Below, piece after piece: positions 10,923 to 22,256 of a stretch of DNA of 64,000 bases. The DNA is taken from positions 1,732,001 through 1,796,000 of the forward strand of contig NC_092577.1 of assembly GCF_037975245.1 (NCBI RefSeq), read 5' to 3'. The stretch is from Apostichopus japonicus. Taxonomy: Eukaryota; Echinodermata; Holothuroidea; Aspidochirotida; Stichopodidae. Within the stretch, counting starts at the first letter, position 1; each line of letters opens with the position of its first letter. The notes below the pieces were generated by a model, which saw only the letters and a list, made by a program, of their open reading frames with translations, ran no database searches and was not told the DNA's origin. Made by a program: the position numbers and the translations under genes.

Positions 10923-11667
10923 GGGCGGGTAAACGTGAAAATAGATATCGCTTTGAGCAGTAAAAAAAAGGCGCCTGCCGCGTGGACACAATACATCGCG
11001 GGGCACAAACCCAAAAAAATCCATCGCGCCGCTTGCAGTATTCTTTTTTTGGTCCTAAAGTTTGGACCTCGGACCTCTTATATACATGAAGCCCCAAGAC
11101 AAATATTTGTGGACTCGTCAACATTTTTTGTTAAAACTCAACATTAGCATGCAGCTGATGGTCTTACATGAATTCAATACTCTAGGCCATTTATTACAAG
11201 ATTTTTAAAGTACCTGAAGCCACAAGAAAAGTCTTGGTAACAACTAGACCACTAGATACATGACATGAAATGCCCCTTTCAGAAATTGACACAAATTGTG
11301 CAGCCTTGCATCTAATGATAAACATTTTAGTAAAAAAAACAAAGTCACTGATTCCTGCATATGAGTCTTATCAGTCTAAGAAGATGATCTTTCTTTCGAA
11401 CAGTAACATGATATTTAAGCACTCTGCAAGGAAGCCAACTCTGAAGTTATCCAAGCATAATAAACAGTGGTCTTGCCTGGCCATGCAATTTGGGTACACA
11501 ATAGTAATAAGCACCCAGCTCTACAGCTGGAGGTATGAACTCCAGTAGAACTTTCTGCTGAAAATCTGTACCTGTGGCCCATATATGGGGAATTCCAGAG
11601 TGTTCAGTTCTGTGAGGGGGCACTTTCATATTAACATGAACCTATTTTCTTTGATGATAGTCTCATA
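10923..11667. other. Gene-free stretch between fold-back element and Ulp1/MULE gene
   Basis: No recognisable gene. Only short ORFs without family features occur. Part of 11,150-11,667 may be 3' UTR of the minus-strand gene that ends at 11,668. Confidence 0.4.
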
Positions 11668-11841
11668 CTATCTATATTGAGCTATGCATATGGGACACAG
11701 GTACTCTTGCATTCCCACACAAAGGAAATGACACCATCTTCCACATACATCACATGCTACCCACATTACAGGCATTTCAGGCTGAAGACAACCAGGCATG
11801 TCCCACCTTTTCCTCTGCCCTGGTGGTTTCACTGCATTCTT
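11668..11841 (-). CDS. PHD-like terminal exon of MULE-Ulp1 gene
   Basis: Encodes KNAVKPPGQRKRWDM, then a zinc-binding pattern CDVC...CHFLCVGM...YLCPIC ending IAQYR-stop. The spacing Cys-x2-Cys, His/Cys, Cys-x2-Cys resembles a PHD or related treble-clef finger, with the usual Trp before the His. The acceptor at TTAAG|AAG is weak, so the start is uncertain and an extra exon may lie between this and 12,262. Confidence 0.55.
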   Translation of the reverse strand, partial: KNAVKPPGQRKRWDMPGCLQPEMPVMWVACDVCGRWCHFLCVGMQEYLCPICIAQYR

Positions 11842-14800
11842 CTTAAGTACGGTGAAGACATACTTCCTCGTCAGCAGTACATGCTCATGTGTAAGACTTT
11901 CTAAAAGGATGTCCGAGTCAAAGCTAAAGCATTCTGTAAGAAAACCATTGAAATATGGCACAATGGTAGTACAGCATATTTCTTTTTTTTATCTCTTCAA
12001 AGTTCACAGATTAAGTCTATCACAATAAGATATACCATAATTCTTTAAGGTATACTGTATTGGCTCAAACTATGCCAGATTTTCAAATATCGTCAAAATT
12101 CTTAAACTGCTTAATTACCACGCTGAAAAACATATACTTCACTGGGACATTCAGTCATCTTTTTCTGTGTTCATGCTTCATGTCTGAGAACAATTTGGAG
12201 AATTTTTTTCTTTCTTTAAATGAGTTTGTAAATTGGTAGGACCTCTATTGGATATACTCACCATTAATACAAAAGACCCACATGAGTTCCCATCTTTCTG
12301 TTGGGCTGACATCAAATGTCCAGTCTTCCATTCTCCATCAAGCTCTCCAACTAGCATTGAGCGATTATGCATGACCTTCCTGAAAGGTTGTAATAATTGC
12401 AGATATTTAACATTTTTGAGTCTCAAATATGCTACCTTTGTTTGGAGGAAACAGAACTAGTCTCTCTTGCATTAATTTTATTGAGTTTGAAATTTACAAC
12501 TATAAACAAGTTACAAAACCAGCTCAATACTTACTTCCATTTTCCTATGTAGGATAGACCCTTTCCAGTGTCCATTGAGTCAAGAATTGACACAGACATC
12601 TGTGGAACATTGGCCGCCAAGAGAATCCAATGGTTGTTAGTGATGTTAATGGGCATGAAGATCCATTTAAACATGACCAGATTTATCTAATTGGTTGAAA
12701 GAAATGGACAAAAAGCATTATAAGGTACCTTACATCAGTTCAGCAGATAGGAATATAATCATAAGGTTCCAGCCTTACCAGTTTATTGTTATAAGAGGAA
12801 ACTTCATAGAGAGGAGGCATAATAAGAATATACTGTGTTTAAATAGTTTGCATGCATAGCAACCTATAGAGAAAAGTTGCTTTAGGAGAGCATTGCAAGG
12901 AATAACATAGCAGAGCACTTATCCATTTAACGAATATATAACTGAAGCCGTCAAAAAGGACCGAGTCTTCTACGGAAGGTTGCTCTTTAATTTATTCTTC
13001 TTCTTTTGTTCTTTAACTTCGTGAAAACTACAAATACAAATAATAATGATACAAACAACTACAAAGTGCACATTCGTTCAAATACATATACAATTGGACA
13101 GGCAGAAGCCTTTAGGTCCGGGGTAAACTTATAACATTAAACCATAACATAAATTAACGTACCTCTTTGGACTCTTGAAAATAACGGCTTAGTTGGTAGT
13201 CTTAAGGTGTGGGAAAAAAATTATCTTAACAGCATGCATGGCCGTGGTCTGTACAAAGACTTTGCAGTATGGGAGGAATATGCCCAGTGCGAGACGTCTC
13301 GGCTTCTCACACAAAACAATTTAAACTAACTATTGTGCGGTGCTGTAATGTGAAGAATTCCGCATCTGGGAATGTTTGCCATGCAAGATTGCACGAGATT
13401 GCTGCCGAGCTTACAAATTATAAATACGAACAGGTTTAAATATCAATGAATATATTTTACGCATAGAAATTGTGAATCAACCTTTACAGAATACATGTTA
13501 CTGTCGGAAAAATGAAAAGCAGGGAAAGGGGTAAAGAAATGCAAAAAGAATCACCTCTCGCATCATCCATGTGTTAAATCTCCCAGCATCCCATAAAACT
13601 GCCAGATACGATGGGATGATGAAGACGTGGTTGGTATCACTTGTATTACATTGTGAACGTAGTACAGAGAGGTATGCATTCATTACCTGCAAAATACAAA
13701 TATGTTCATTTATTAAAGATTAGATGCAGTTCACGTTAACTGGACATATTTCTCGAAGTGAGTCAAGCAACTCATATTTGGATGAGGGTCACTTTCAGTA
13801 TAGCTTAGTGTATTAAAGCATAAATCAGGGTTTAGGGCCAGGTTGAATAAAGTGGACATCTTGCTGCTATCAGCAACAATTAGATTTGCCATCGGCTGAT
13901 GGCAAACTATTCATATTATTAAAATGTAAAACGAAAGTGTTACCTTGTCATTAAGCCAGTTTGGGTAGATAAGGCTTTTGAAATCATCATATTCCAACAC
14001 CTCCCCACACACATGGTAACGTTGCTCCCTGTGAATCCTTTTGAGGTTGGTCGTCTCAGACTTTTCTATTTCTTGCAAGAGTTGGTCTGTCTCTGAGGAT
14101 TGACATAATTTGTGGGTAAATGGTGCAGCAATGTCCAGTGCTATACTGTACTTTATTTTAGTACATACTGTTGTCTTCACATTAAGTAGTTGAACATGGT
14201 TGCTTCTGCCATTCAAAGGCCATTATATTTCAAATGAGAAAAGTCCTTGATGTGACAAGTTTCCTGCAAATATATGTCATAGTGAAGCTGAAGCACAAAG
14301 ATAATTTATGGGGGTGGGGGGGGTGGGTCTGTTGGTAGAAAAAGGATAGCATTTATGTCTTTTAGATATCATGCTTCAAGATAAATGGTGGGTTAAATGT
14401 AACACATTATAAACACAAAACTGTATTTTGTTTTGATACTTAAAAAGTAGTTATCATATTCAGGATTTTCTCACCACTGGATTTGTCACCACTGCCTGTT
14501 GCTTCGAAATGTACCCTCTTTTTGGGGGGTGGGTCTGTTGGTAGAAAAAGGATAGCATTTTTGTCTTTTAGATATCTGAAGGCATAGTTTTTTCTTGTGT
14601 AGGACATCAGTTGATCTGGTATGAAGTCCAACACCAGAGTTTCAGCCAATGAAGAGACAGTGTTTGTTGTTGTCAACTTAAGGTAGAACTGCTTCAGTGT
14701 TCTGTTAAGTGCTTCTACTCCATTGTTTGTTGTGAATGATACATTGAAGCCAGGCAGTGCATATGCTCTGCACCATCGCTGTTAAGTAAATGGGTAATGT

Positions 14801-16411
14801 TCAGCCTTGAACTGTTCTGAAATATGAACATTTACTGTCTCTTTCATGAAATTGCAATTCTCCTCATTTCATTTTTACTATTGTTGACAGTTTTACCACA
14901 AAGTGCTTGTTGTTAGATCATATGCAACTTACAGAGTTCACAGAAGTTAAATTCATATGAAGTGGATAGACTATTAAATGTATCACAAAACTGGACTGTA
15001 CTTTCCTGTAATTGTACTAAGGTTTCGAGTAGTACCAAGTGTAGCAGAACTAGCAAGCATTGAATTTGAGCTGGCTTTATTTAAACTTCAAAGTACTTAG
15101 ATATTAAAAGTTCAACTGAAATCATTATCAATCAAACACTGTTTCAGTCATTTACTTGTAAGCCTTAGCTAGAACCTTTGAAGACACTGAACACTTGAAC
15201 ATACGTGTTATCTGTATGAACAAGTATCAGGAAAGCTAATTAACGCAATGTATAGTTACTGTAAGGCCGTACCTATGTGGCATCCAATTTATCTTGCAGG
15301 GAATACATCAATTTGATAGTGAATATAGAGTTACTGACAATGCGCAAATTTTGTGTTATTGTAACAATGTTGTCCTAATGAAAACTAGTCATCACACATG
15401 CATGTCAATGTATGACACGTTTATAACTAGAAAGACAATGTACTTATATTTATATTAGTTGATTCATAGCAAATATCTTTTATGTACCAGTTATGTGAAT
15501 AAAAGCTTGGGCAAAAATTGATACGACCTTACAGTTATTGTCTGATAACTTAAATGAAATGATTTATTTTGTAATTGATTCTTGGGAGCTAAAAATCACA
15601 AGTAAGAAGGAAAGCAAATAGCTGGATCTCATTTTGGAAGTATTGCATTAATTTTATGATGAAGCAATAACATACCTGACATATGCCAAGCCTTCTAGTC
15701 TCAGTGTATGCTTTCAATCTGTTGTTTGAGGCGTACAACTTGCTTGAACGCAAAATGTGGATCCCTTTGTCACACTTTTCTTCTGAGTTTGCTGTTGCAA
15801 TGTCCCTCAGCATTTTCAAGAGGTGGTGTTGGTTGTCAGTGGTTAGTTGGTTTTTTTTTTCTGTGGAACAAAAAAGATGTTTCATGGTTAGTGTTAAATT
15901 GGTGTGGGAAACAACAAAGAAGAAGCCTTCTACTTAACTTAGGTTCTGTGAAAGTGCCAGCTGGTTCAAATCGAAAATGAACTATCAAAGCTGTGGAATC
16001 CTTCAGTGTTAATCTGTAGCCCAAAACAGTCTTATGTACATACTGATAGTATGTGGTAAACAATGCTGGAAATGATAAAGCCAACTAATGCCCTCACCAT
16101 TTATGACATGACCAATTCTGGAACAGAGTAGGTAGATACTAGTAGTAAGTTGATAAGTAGGTTTGTGTTGCAGTCTAGTGCCTGTATTTGATGATAAAAG
16201 TTAGATTGAAACCCACCTTCCCTGCACCAGCGGATCCAAGCTTGCTCTCTGTGAAAGCTGCAAACATACTTGTGAGCCTCTGGAAACACATCTTGAAGGG
16301 TCTGATACTCTGTTTCAGAATAGTCGATCATAAAGAATCTAGGTTTCCACCGAAGGTTCCACTCCTTGATGATTGATAGGGCCTCTGCAATATGTGCAGT
16401 TGTCTCACCCT
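11668..16411 (-). CDS. MULE transposase - Ulp1 (C48) protease - PHD-like multi-exon gene, 5'-truncated
   Basis: Eight minus-strand exons are readable. They are 16,411-16,217, 15,860-15,676, 14,778-14,475, about 14,213-13,944, 13,686-13,555, 12,686-12,535, 12,379-12,262 and about 11,841-11,668 (stop TAG). Most joins agree in phase (1, 0, 0, 0, 2), and donors such as GTAAGT and GTGAGT are good; the join between 14,475 and about 14,213 is unresolved. In order, the protein shows Mutator-like transposase segments, a Ulp1 cysteine-protease-like core and a Cys-rich PHD-like finger. The N-terminus and the beginning of the transposase domain are missing because the sequence meets a ZNF relic at 16,412. 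It could be an autonomous MULE relic, an intron-bearing domesticated gene or a dead fragment. The frames look well preserved within exons. Confidence 0.65.
12262..13686 (-). CDS. Ulp1/C48 protease exons
   Basis: Exons 13,686-13,555, 12,686-12,535 and 12,379-12,262 join in frame. The preceding exon ends YPNWLNDK, the typical entry of Ulp1-family domains (WLND). The first exon here reads VMNAYLSVLR and on to WMMRE. The second has PINITNNHWILL (catalytic His) and ILDSM (catalytic Asp). The third has AQQKDGNSCGSFVLM (catalytic Gln and Cys). All four active-site residues expected of a SUMO/ubiquitin-like protease fold are therefore present. Families of this fold remove or process ubiquitin-like modifiers; in transposon proteins their role is not settled. 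Confidence 0.7.
14475..16411 (-). CDS. MULE transposase exons
   Basis: Exon 16,411-16,217 reads GETTAHIAEALSIIKEWN, then PRFFMIDYSETEYQTL, then CSFHREQAWIRWCRE. This is the FM-D-S-E...C-FH---W pattern of MULE transposases, with the Asp of the DDE core. Exon 15,860-15,676 follows in phase 1 and ends RRLGICQ. Exon 14,778-14,475 opens RWCRAYALPGFNVSFTTNNG and continues VEALNRTLKQFYL, the TNN-E-N--K motif conserved near the MULE C-terminal region. The early part of the DDE domain is absent, so catalytic activity is not expected from what is visible. No terminal inverted repeats were identified. Confidence 0.65.
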
Positions 16412-17250
16412 CACAGATAAAGATTTTCTTAAAGATGTGACACTGATAATGCTCCTCCCATGTGTAATGTTCCTTCCTTTTGTCTAAAAGTTTTGTTCTC
16501 ACCATCTTTTAAATTTATGTTCTAGTTTTTCCATGTGTTACCAGACAATACAAAATAATGGAATATTTTTTCCACAATAAAGCTACATTCATCCCTATAC
16601 TGTATTTATAATTTCTTGTGCCATCACAGAATCAGATTTCAAGAGCAAACATTTTGTCACATTTAACTACATTGATAAGGTTTCTCTCCTGTATGATATC
16701 TTTCATGTGCCTAAACACATGTAAGTTCATTCATAAGGCTGTTCTCCTCAATGTTGTCTCTTCCCTATGTGTTCTTACATGCTACCTCAGAGCTCCAGAT
16801 AAAGACAAATTGTTGGCTCCGATATTCACATTGATAGGCTTCTATCCTGTATTTGTACCTTCATGTACCCTCATTTGTCCAGAATCAGCAAACATTTTCA
16901 TACAGTAGTTTTACTGACAAGGCTTCTCTCCGGTGTGTCGTCTTTCATGGCTCTTCAAACTAGCAGCACGGGCAAAGTTATTGTCACAGTACTTGCACTG
17001 ATAGGACCTGCCTCCTGTATGTATATTTTCATGTGTCCTCAAACTTTTTCAAATTTAACCACATTAATAAGGTTTCTCTCCTGTGTGATATCTTTCTTGT
17101 GTCTACACACATGTAAAGAGAGTGTAAACCATTTGCTACAATTAGTTCGTTCCATGAGACTTTTCGCCTCAAATTATTATCTTTCATCTTGCCTCCAATT
17201 TGCAGATAGCATAAACCATCTGCAACAATATTCACATTCTTAAAGTTATA
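16412..17250 (-). pseudogene. Orphan ZNF relic between MULE gene and ZNF-2
   Basis: From 16,412 to about 17,040 this follows the decayed tail and last fingers of the ZNF-3 unit (26,868-27,495), including the HTGEKPCQ-stop stretch. At 17,040-17,250 it shows further eroded fingers. No exon 1 or N-terminal region accompanies it. It is the 3' remainder of another ZNF unit, cut on the left where the MULE gene begins. Confidence 0.65.
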
Positions 17251-17895
17251 TGGACACCTAGCAGATTGGCCCCATATGCATTATATTTGGTGTGTGTGAT
17301 AAGTTTATTCATAATATGTTGAATTTTTTGGAAAAGCTTGTTTTGTTTCCAAGATATACATATTTAAAGTTTTGATAAATCTGAAAAACCTATTAAATAT
17401 GTGCAAACTATGCATGATGTAGATAGAGTGTTGCCCTCATCAAAATTCTTATTTTAGCCATTAATAAGTTATCCCCTAAGTACATGCCCACATATATCAT
17501 TTATATAATGTGATGTTCCTCTTTTCAAAGAAGACAATAAAATATTTAACAAAGAAAAATAACCTTAGGCCACAAACATGTGTTCAATGTCTGTGAAACA
17601 AAGGTTATAAAAACAAAGAAATAACGTAACATAATAAGGCAGTAACTCTTTACATCATAAATATGCATAATAAGCTAATGTTTATTCATATATTTAATTA
17701 GAATTAAGGACTTTGCAACATGGTCAATCTTTGATGGATAGTTTATGGGAGTGGCAGCTATTTTTATGTTATTTTATGTTAATTAGAGTAATAAGGAAAA
17801 TATTATTTCTGTTTCCATATACCTTTAAGGGTTCTTCCTACAGTATGTGTTCTATTGCTACTTCAGATCTCCAGATAGAGAAAAAGGCTTCTATC
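17251..17895. other. AT-rich spacer downstream of ZNF-2
   Basis: No gene recognised. Probably 3' UTR and intergenic DNA of ZNF-2. AATAAA-like and poly-A-rich motifs are frequent but non-specific in this AT-rich DNA. Confidence 0.4.
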
Positions 17896-20558
17896 CTACT
17901 GTACATGTGTACTTTCACTTAACCACAAATTTAAAGAAAAAGCAACCTTTCTCTCACAGCAGCTACATTGACAAGATTTCTCTCCTGTGTGTGTTCTTTC
18001 ATGTCTCCTAAATTGTCCAGATTCAGAAAACTTTTTGAGACAGTAATCACACTGATAAGGTTTCTCTCCTGTGTGTGTTCTTTCATGTACCTTTAAATGT
18101 CCAGAATCAGCAAACATTTTCTTACAGTAGCTACAGTGATAAGGCTTCTCTCCTGTGTGTGTTGTTTCATGCCTCTTCAAACTAGCAGCACGGGGAAACT
18201 TTTTGTCACAGTATTTACACTGAAAGGGTTTCTCTCCTGTGTGTGTTGTTTCATGGCTCTTCAAACTAGCAGCACGGGGAAACTTTTTGTCACAGTATTT
18301 ACACTGAAAAGATTTCTCTCCTGTGTGTGTTGTTTCATGGCTCTTCAAACTGGAGGGTTGGGCAAAGTTATTGTCACAGTATTTGCACTGATAGAACATG
18401 CCTCCTGTATGTATTCTTTCATGTGTCCTCAAACTTCCATATGAAGCAAATGTTTCCTTACAGTAGTTACACTGATAAGGTTTCTCCCCTGTGTGTGTTC
18501 TTACGTGTCTCCTCATTTCTCCAGATTTAACAAACATTTTCTTACAGTATTCACACTGATAAGCCTTCTGCCCTGTGTGTGTTTTTTCATGGCTCTTCAA
18601 ACTAGCAGCATAGGCAAACTTTTTGTCACAATAGTTACACTGATAAGGCTTCTCTCCTGTGTGTGTTTTTTCATGGTTCTTCAAACTAGCAGCATAGGCA
18701 AACTTTTTGTCACAATAGTTACACTGATAAGGCTTCTCTCCTGTGTGTGTTCTTTCATGTGTCCTAACCTTTCCACAATCAGCAAACATTTTCTCACAGT
18801 ATTTACACTTATAAGGCTTCTCTCCTGTGTGTGTTCTTTCATGTATCTTTAATTGTCCAGAATGAGCAAACTTTGTCTTACAGTAGCTACACTGATAAGG
18901 CTTCTCTCCTGTATGTGTTCTTTCATGTACCTTTAAATGTCCAGATCTAGCAAACATTTTCATACAGTAGCTACACTGATAAGCCTTCGCTCCTGTGTGC
19001 GTTCTTTCATGGTTCTTCAAACTAGCAGCTTGGGTAAACTTTTTGTCACAATAGTTACACTGATAAGGCTTCTCTCCTGTATGTGTTCTTTCATGGATCT
19101 TCAAACTAGCAGCTTGGGCAAACTTTTTGTCACAGTAGTTACAGTGATAAGGTTTCTCTCCTGTGTGCTTTCTTTCATGTGTCCTAACCTTTCCACAATC
19201 AGCAAACATTTTCTTACAGTATTTACACTTATAAGGCTTCGCTCCTGTGTGTGTTCTTTCATGTATCTTTAATTGTCCAGAATAAGCAAACTTTGTCTTA
19301 CAGTAGCTACACTGATAAGGCTTCTCTCCTGTATGTGTTCTTTCATGTACCTTTAGATGTCCAGAATAAGCAATCATTTTCTTACAGTATTTACACTGAT
19401 AAGGTTTCTCTCCTGTGTGTGTTTTTACATGGTTCTTCAAACTAGCAGCATGGGTAAACTTTTTGTCACAATAGTTACACTGATAAGGTTTCTCTCCTGT
19501 ATGTGTTCTTTCATGGCTCTTCAAACTAGCAGCTTGGGCAAACTTTTTCTCACAGTAGTTACACTGATAAGGCTTCTCTCCTGTATGTGTTCTTTCATGT
19601 ACCTTCAAATGTCCAGAATAAGCAAACATTTTCTTACAGTAGCTACACTGATAAGGCTTCTCTCCTGTATGTGTTCTTTCATGGCACTTCAAACTAGCAA
19701 CTTGAGCAAAGTTTTTGTCACAGTACTTGCACTGATAGGACCTGTCTCCTGTATGTATATTTTCATGTGTCCTCAAACTTGCAGATACTGAAAACATTTC
19801 CTTACAATAGTTGCACCGATAAGGCTTCTCACCTGTGTGACTTCTTTCATGTGTCCTCATATTACTAGAATCCCGAAACGTTTTCTTACAGTAGTTACAT
19901 TGATAAGGCTTCTCTCCTGTGTGCATTCTTTCATGTATCTTCAATTGTCCAGAATAAGCAAACATTTTATTACAGTAGCTACAAGGATAAGCCTTCTCTC
20001 CTGTGTGTGTTCTTTCATGCCTCTTCACTGTAGAAGATCGTGCAAACTTTTTCTCACAGTAGTTACACTGATAAGGCTTCTCTCCTGTGTGCGTTCTTTC
20101 ATGTGTCCTAACATTTCCACAATCAGCAAACATTTTCTTACAGTATTTACACTTATAAGGTTTCTCTCCTGTATGTGTTCTTTCATGACTCTTCAAACTA
20201 GAGGCTTGGGCAAACATTTTGTCACAGTAGCTACACCGATAGGATCTCTCTTCTTTATGTGTGTTTTCATGTTTTTCCACACTTCCAGAGTGACTAAACA
20301 GCTTGTTGCTATCACTACTTTCATCAGGATTCTCTCCTCTATTGAGTGTACATCTAGTTTCATCTAGTTTTCCTGTATTTTGTTTAGAATCATCAGGGTA
20401 TTCTACCCCATCATTGGCCCCATCCTCCAGTCTGAATAAAACATGACATGAGTAGCTATCATCTGGTTCCACAGACTCCTTTTCTTCCTTCTTAACATCC
20501 TGTTGATGTCCTTGGTGATTTGAGTGAGCAATGTGTCCAGAGGACAGTCCCTGCAGTA
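17896..20558 (-). CDS. ZNF-2 exon 2, C2H2 zinc-finger protein, 27 fingers
   Basis: Largest gene of the cluster. The acceptor ...ATTCTCAG|TA at 20,559/20,558 joins exon 1 at 24,185-24,251, giving a predicted 909 residues. The N-terminal region (24-128) keeps DVKKEE but has TGKLDE where siblings have IVKPEN, so one SUMO-like motif is lost. Residues 129-884 hold 27 canonical fingers, YxCxYCxKxF...[10 protein letters not shown]. A 28th (885-909) keeps its cysteines but lacks the first His and ends THVQ. Fingers 9-13 and 14-18 are two copies of a five-finger block (19,569-18,730). Fingers 19/20 and 24/25 are near-identical neighbours. This is a likely nuclear DNA-binding protein able to contact a long or composite site. 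The 3.6-kb intron carries a nested hAT insertion. Confidence 0.9.
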
Positions 20559-21476
20559 CTGAGAATTTGAAGAAAAACACAAGGTGAAATAATGACAACG
20601 AAAAAAAAACTGTTTCAGTGATTCCACTTTACTTCAATGAGAATATTTTACTTAGGACTTCAGACAAGATTAGCTATTTACCTTGCTATTTGTAAGTGAT
20701 CAGGAAGGTTCTTGCACTGATCAATGTGAAATTGTTCACATGGTTATTTTTTTTTCTTTCTTTGTCTTACTTTACAGCTTCTCGGCCTACTTACTGTCGT
20801 ACAGTTGTCACATCAGTATATGAACAAGAAATAAGGATACAACCAAGAAGTTAAATATAACAGAGTACAGTATACTATATCTCCAACTGGCTGGATATCT
20901 GCTACACTGTACTGATTACAATTAGTGAAAGTAACATCTTTTCTTTGACAATGGATTACAGAGGATGGGACAGGAAGCAGTTGCATAGCCAGGATTTTTT
21001 CAGTGAGGGGGCGCTAGGGGTGCTTGACCATTTCCTGGGGCGGCTCGACCATTTTCTTGTTACTATCTAAGCGGAGCGCCACCATGAGTTGGCGCGCAGC
21101 GTACCAACATTTTTTAGCTAAAAGGCCACCTAGATCATTGGAAATGACACTTCCCAGGCCTCCTACTGTAAGCTGCTCTAAAGTTTTCTCAACATCCTTT
21201 TATTTTGAGATCCCATGTTTTGATATGGTCATCAAATAGTTTAGTGAATAGAAAAAACACAATCTGGTTAGTTACTTTGAAATATCATGACATATCTTTT
21301 GTGAGTTTGACACCGGCATTGACATTTTTTGACAAATCTGCAAATTGCGCGTGGAAATTAAGAAAGATTGACTGGGCTTTCAGCCAAGTTACATACTGAA
21401 ATGACCGAACTATATGTGAAACTGACATCAAAAATTGCATCTGAAATATTATAAGGGTGATAGACTGATTGGCCGG

Positions 21477-22010
21477 CAGTGGCAAAGCTAGGGGTATTGG
21501 TTAGGGGGGCAAGAATGGCCTGTAGGAGCGCCACCACAGGTTGGCATGGAGCGAACAGAATTTTTTTGAGTAAAGACATTCCCTAGATTGCCGGAAAAGA
21601 CCCTTTACGGGTCTTGCTAATTTGCAGATAATCGAAGAATAAATAGGTGTCATCGCCAATTGTGACAACTCAGAAGTTTATATGGGTGTTGAAAGTACAT
21701 GCGCCTCATCACAATCCCTGTGGTATCTTTGTGAGTGCTCATGTTTTCGAAAAAATAGATACAAAAACCAGTACAGTTCTTGGAAAGAGTTTCGTACAAC
21801 AGAATTAAGTGCCGATAAATTAAATACCGCCGTACGTTAGAGCATTTTGTCAGTAAACTACACCAACAAAATGTGACAAATGTCAATAGGTAGATGAGAG
21901 TGCAATATAAAAGTCAATAATCGCAAATAAGTTAAAAGTGCTAAAAAGCTGAAAAGGGCACCAGTGACAAAAAAAAGAAAAAAAAGAAGAGTGACAAAGG
22001 CAAAGTTTGC
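21477..22010. mobile_element. Nested relative of the 38.5-kb hAT MITE
   Basis: Begins ...CAGTGGCAAAGCTAGG near 21,477. In opposite orientation it shares much of the MITE at 38,516-38,896: the GCGCCACC/GGCATGGAGCG stretch, the ACATTTGTCAATAGG region and the AAAGCTGAAAAGGGC end. It is longer than that copy, and its right end is not sharply defined. Confidence 0.45.
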
Positions 22011-22256
22011 CCGAACAGTTGAAGACACAGATTCAGTAGTAAACATGTGTGTTGTAGTCTTGTATAGCCGGAATTATATTATTCATCAGTCGTTAACATG
22101 CGTTTTCAGTACAGTGCGACTACTGTAGACTTCTCGGCCTATGCGCTATGTCACGTAAGGTTTTTTCAGCAACTATAGCCTTCTGCCGGTCCGTGGCCGA
22201 AGGGTCGTTCATGAGTTGTCATCATGGAGATTCGAGACCATTCAGACCAATGATAT

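Noticed and set aside
21858-22046. Hydrophobic 62-codon ORF
   Set aside because: Lies in hAT-like repeat sequence shared with 38,580-38,700 in the other orientation; not a gene.
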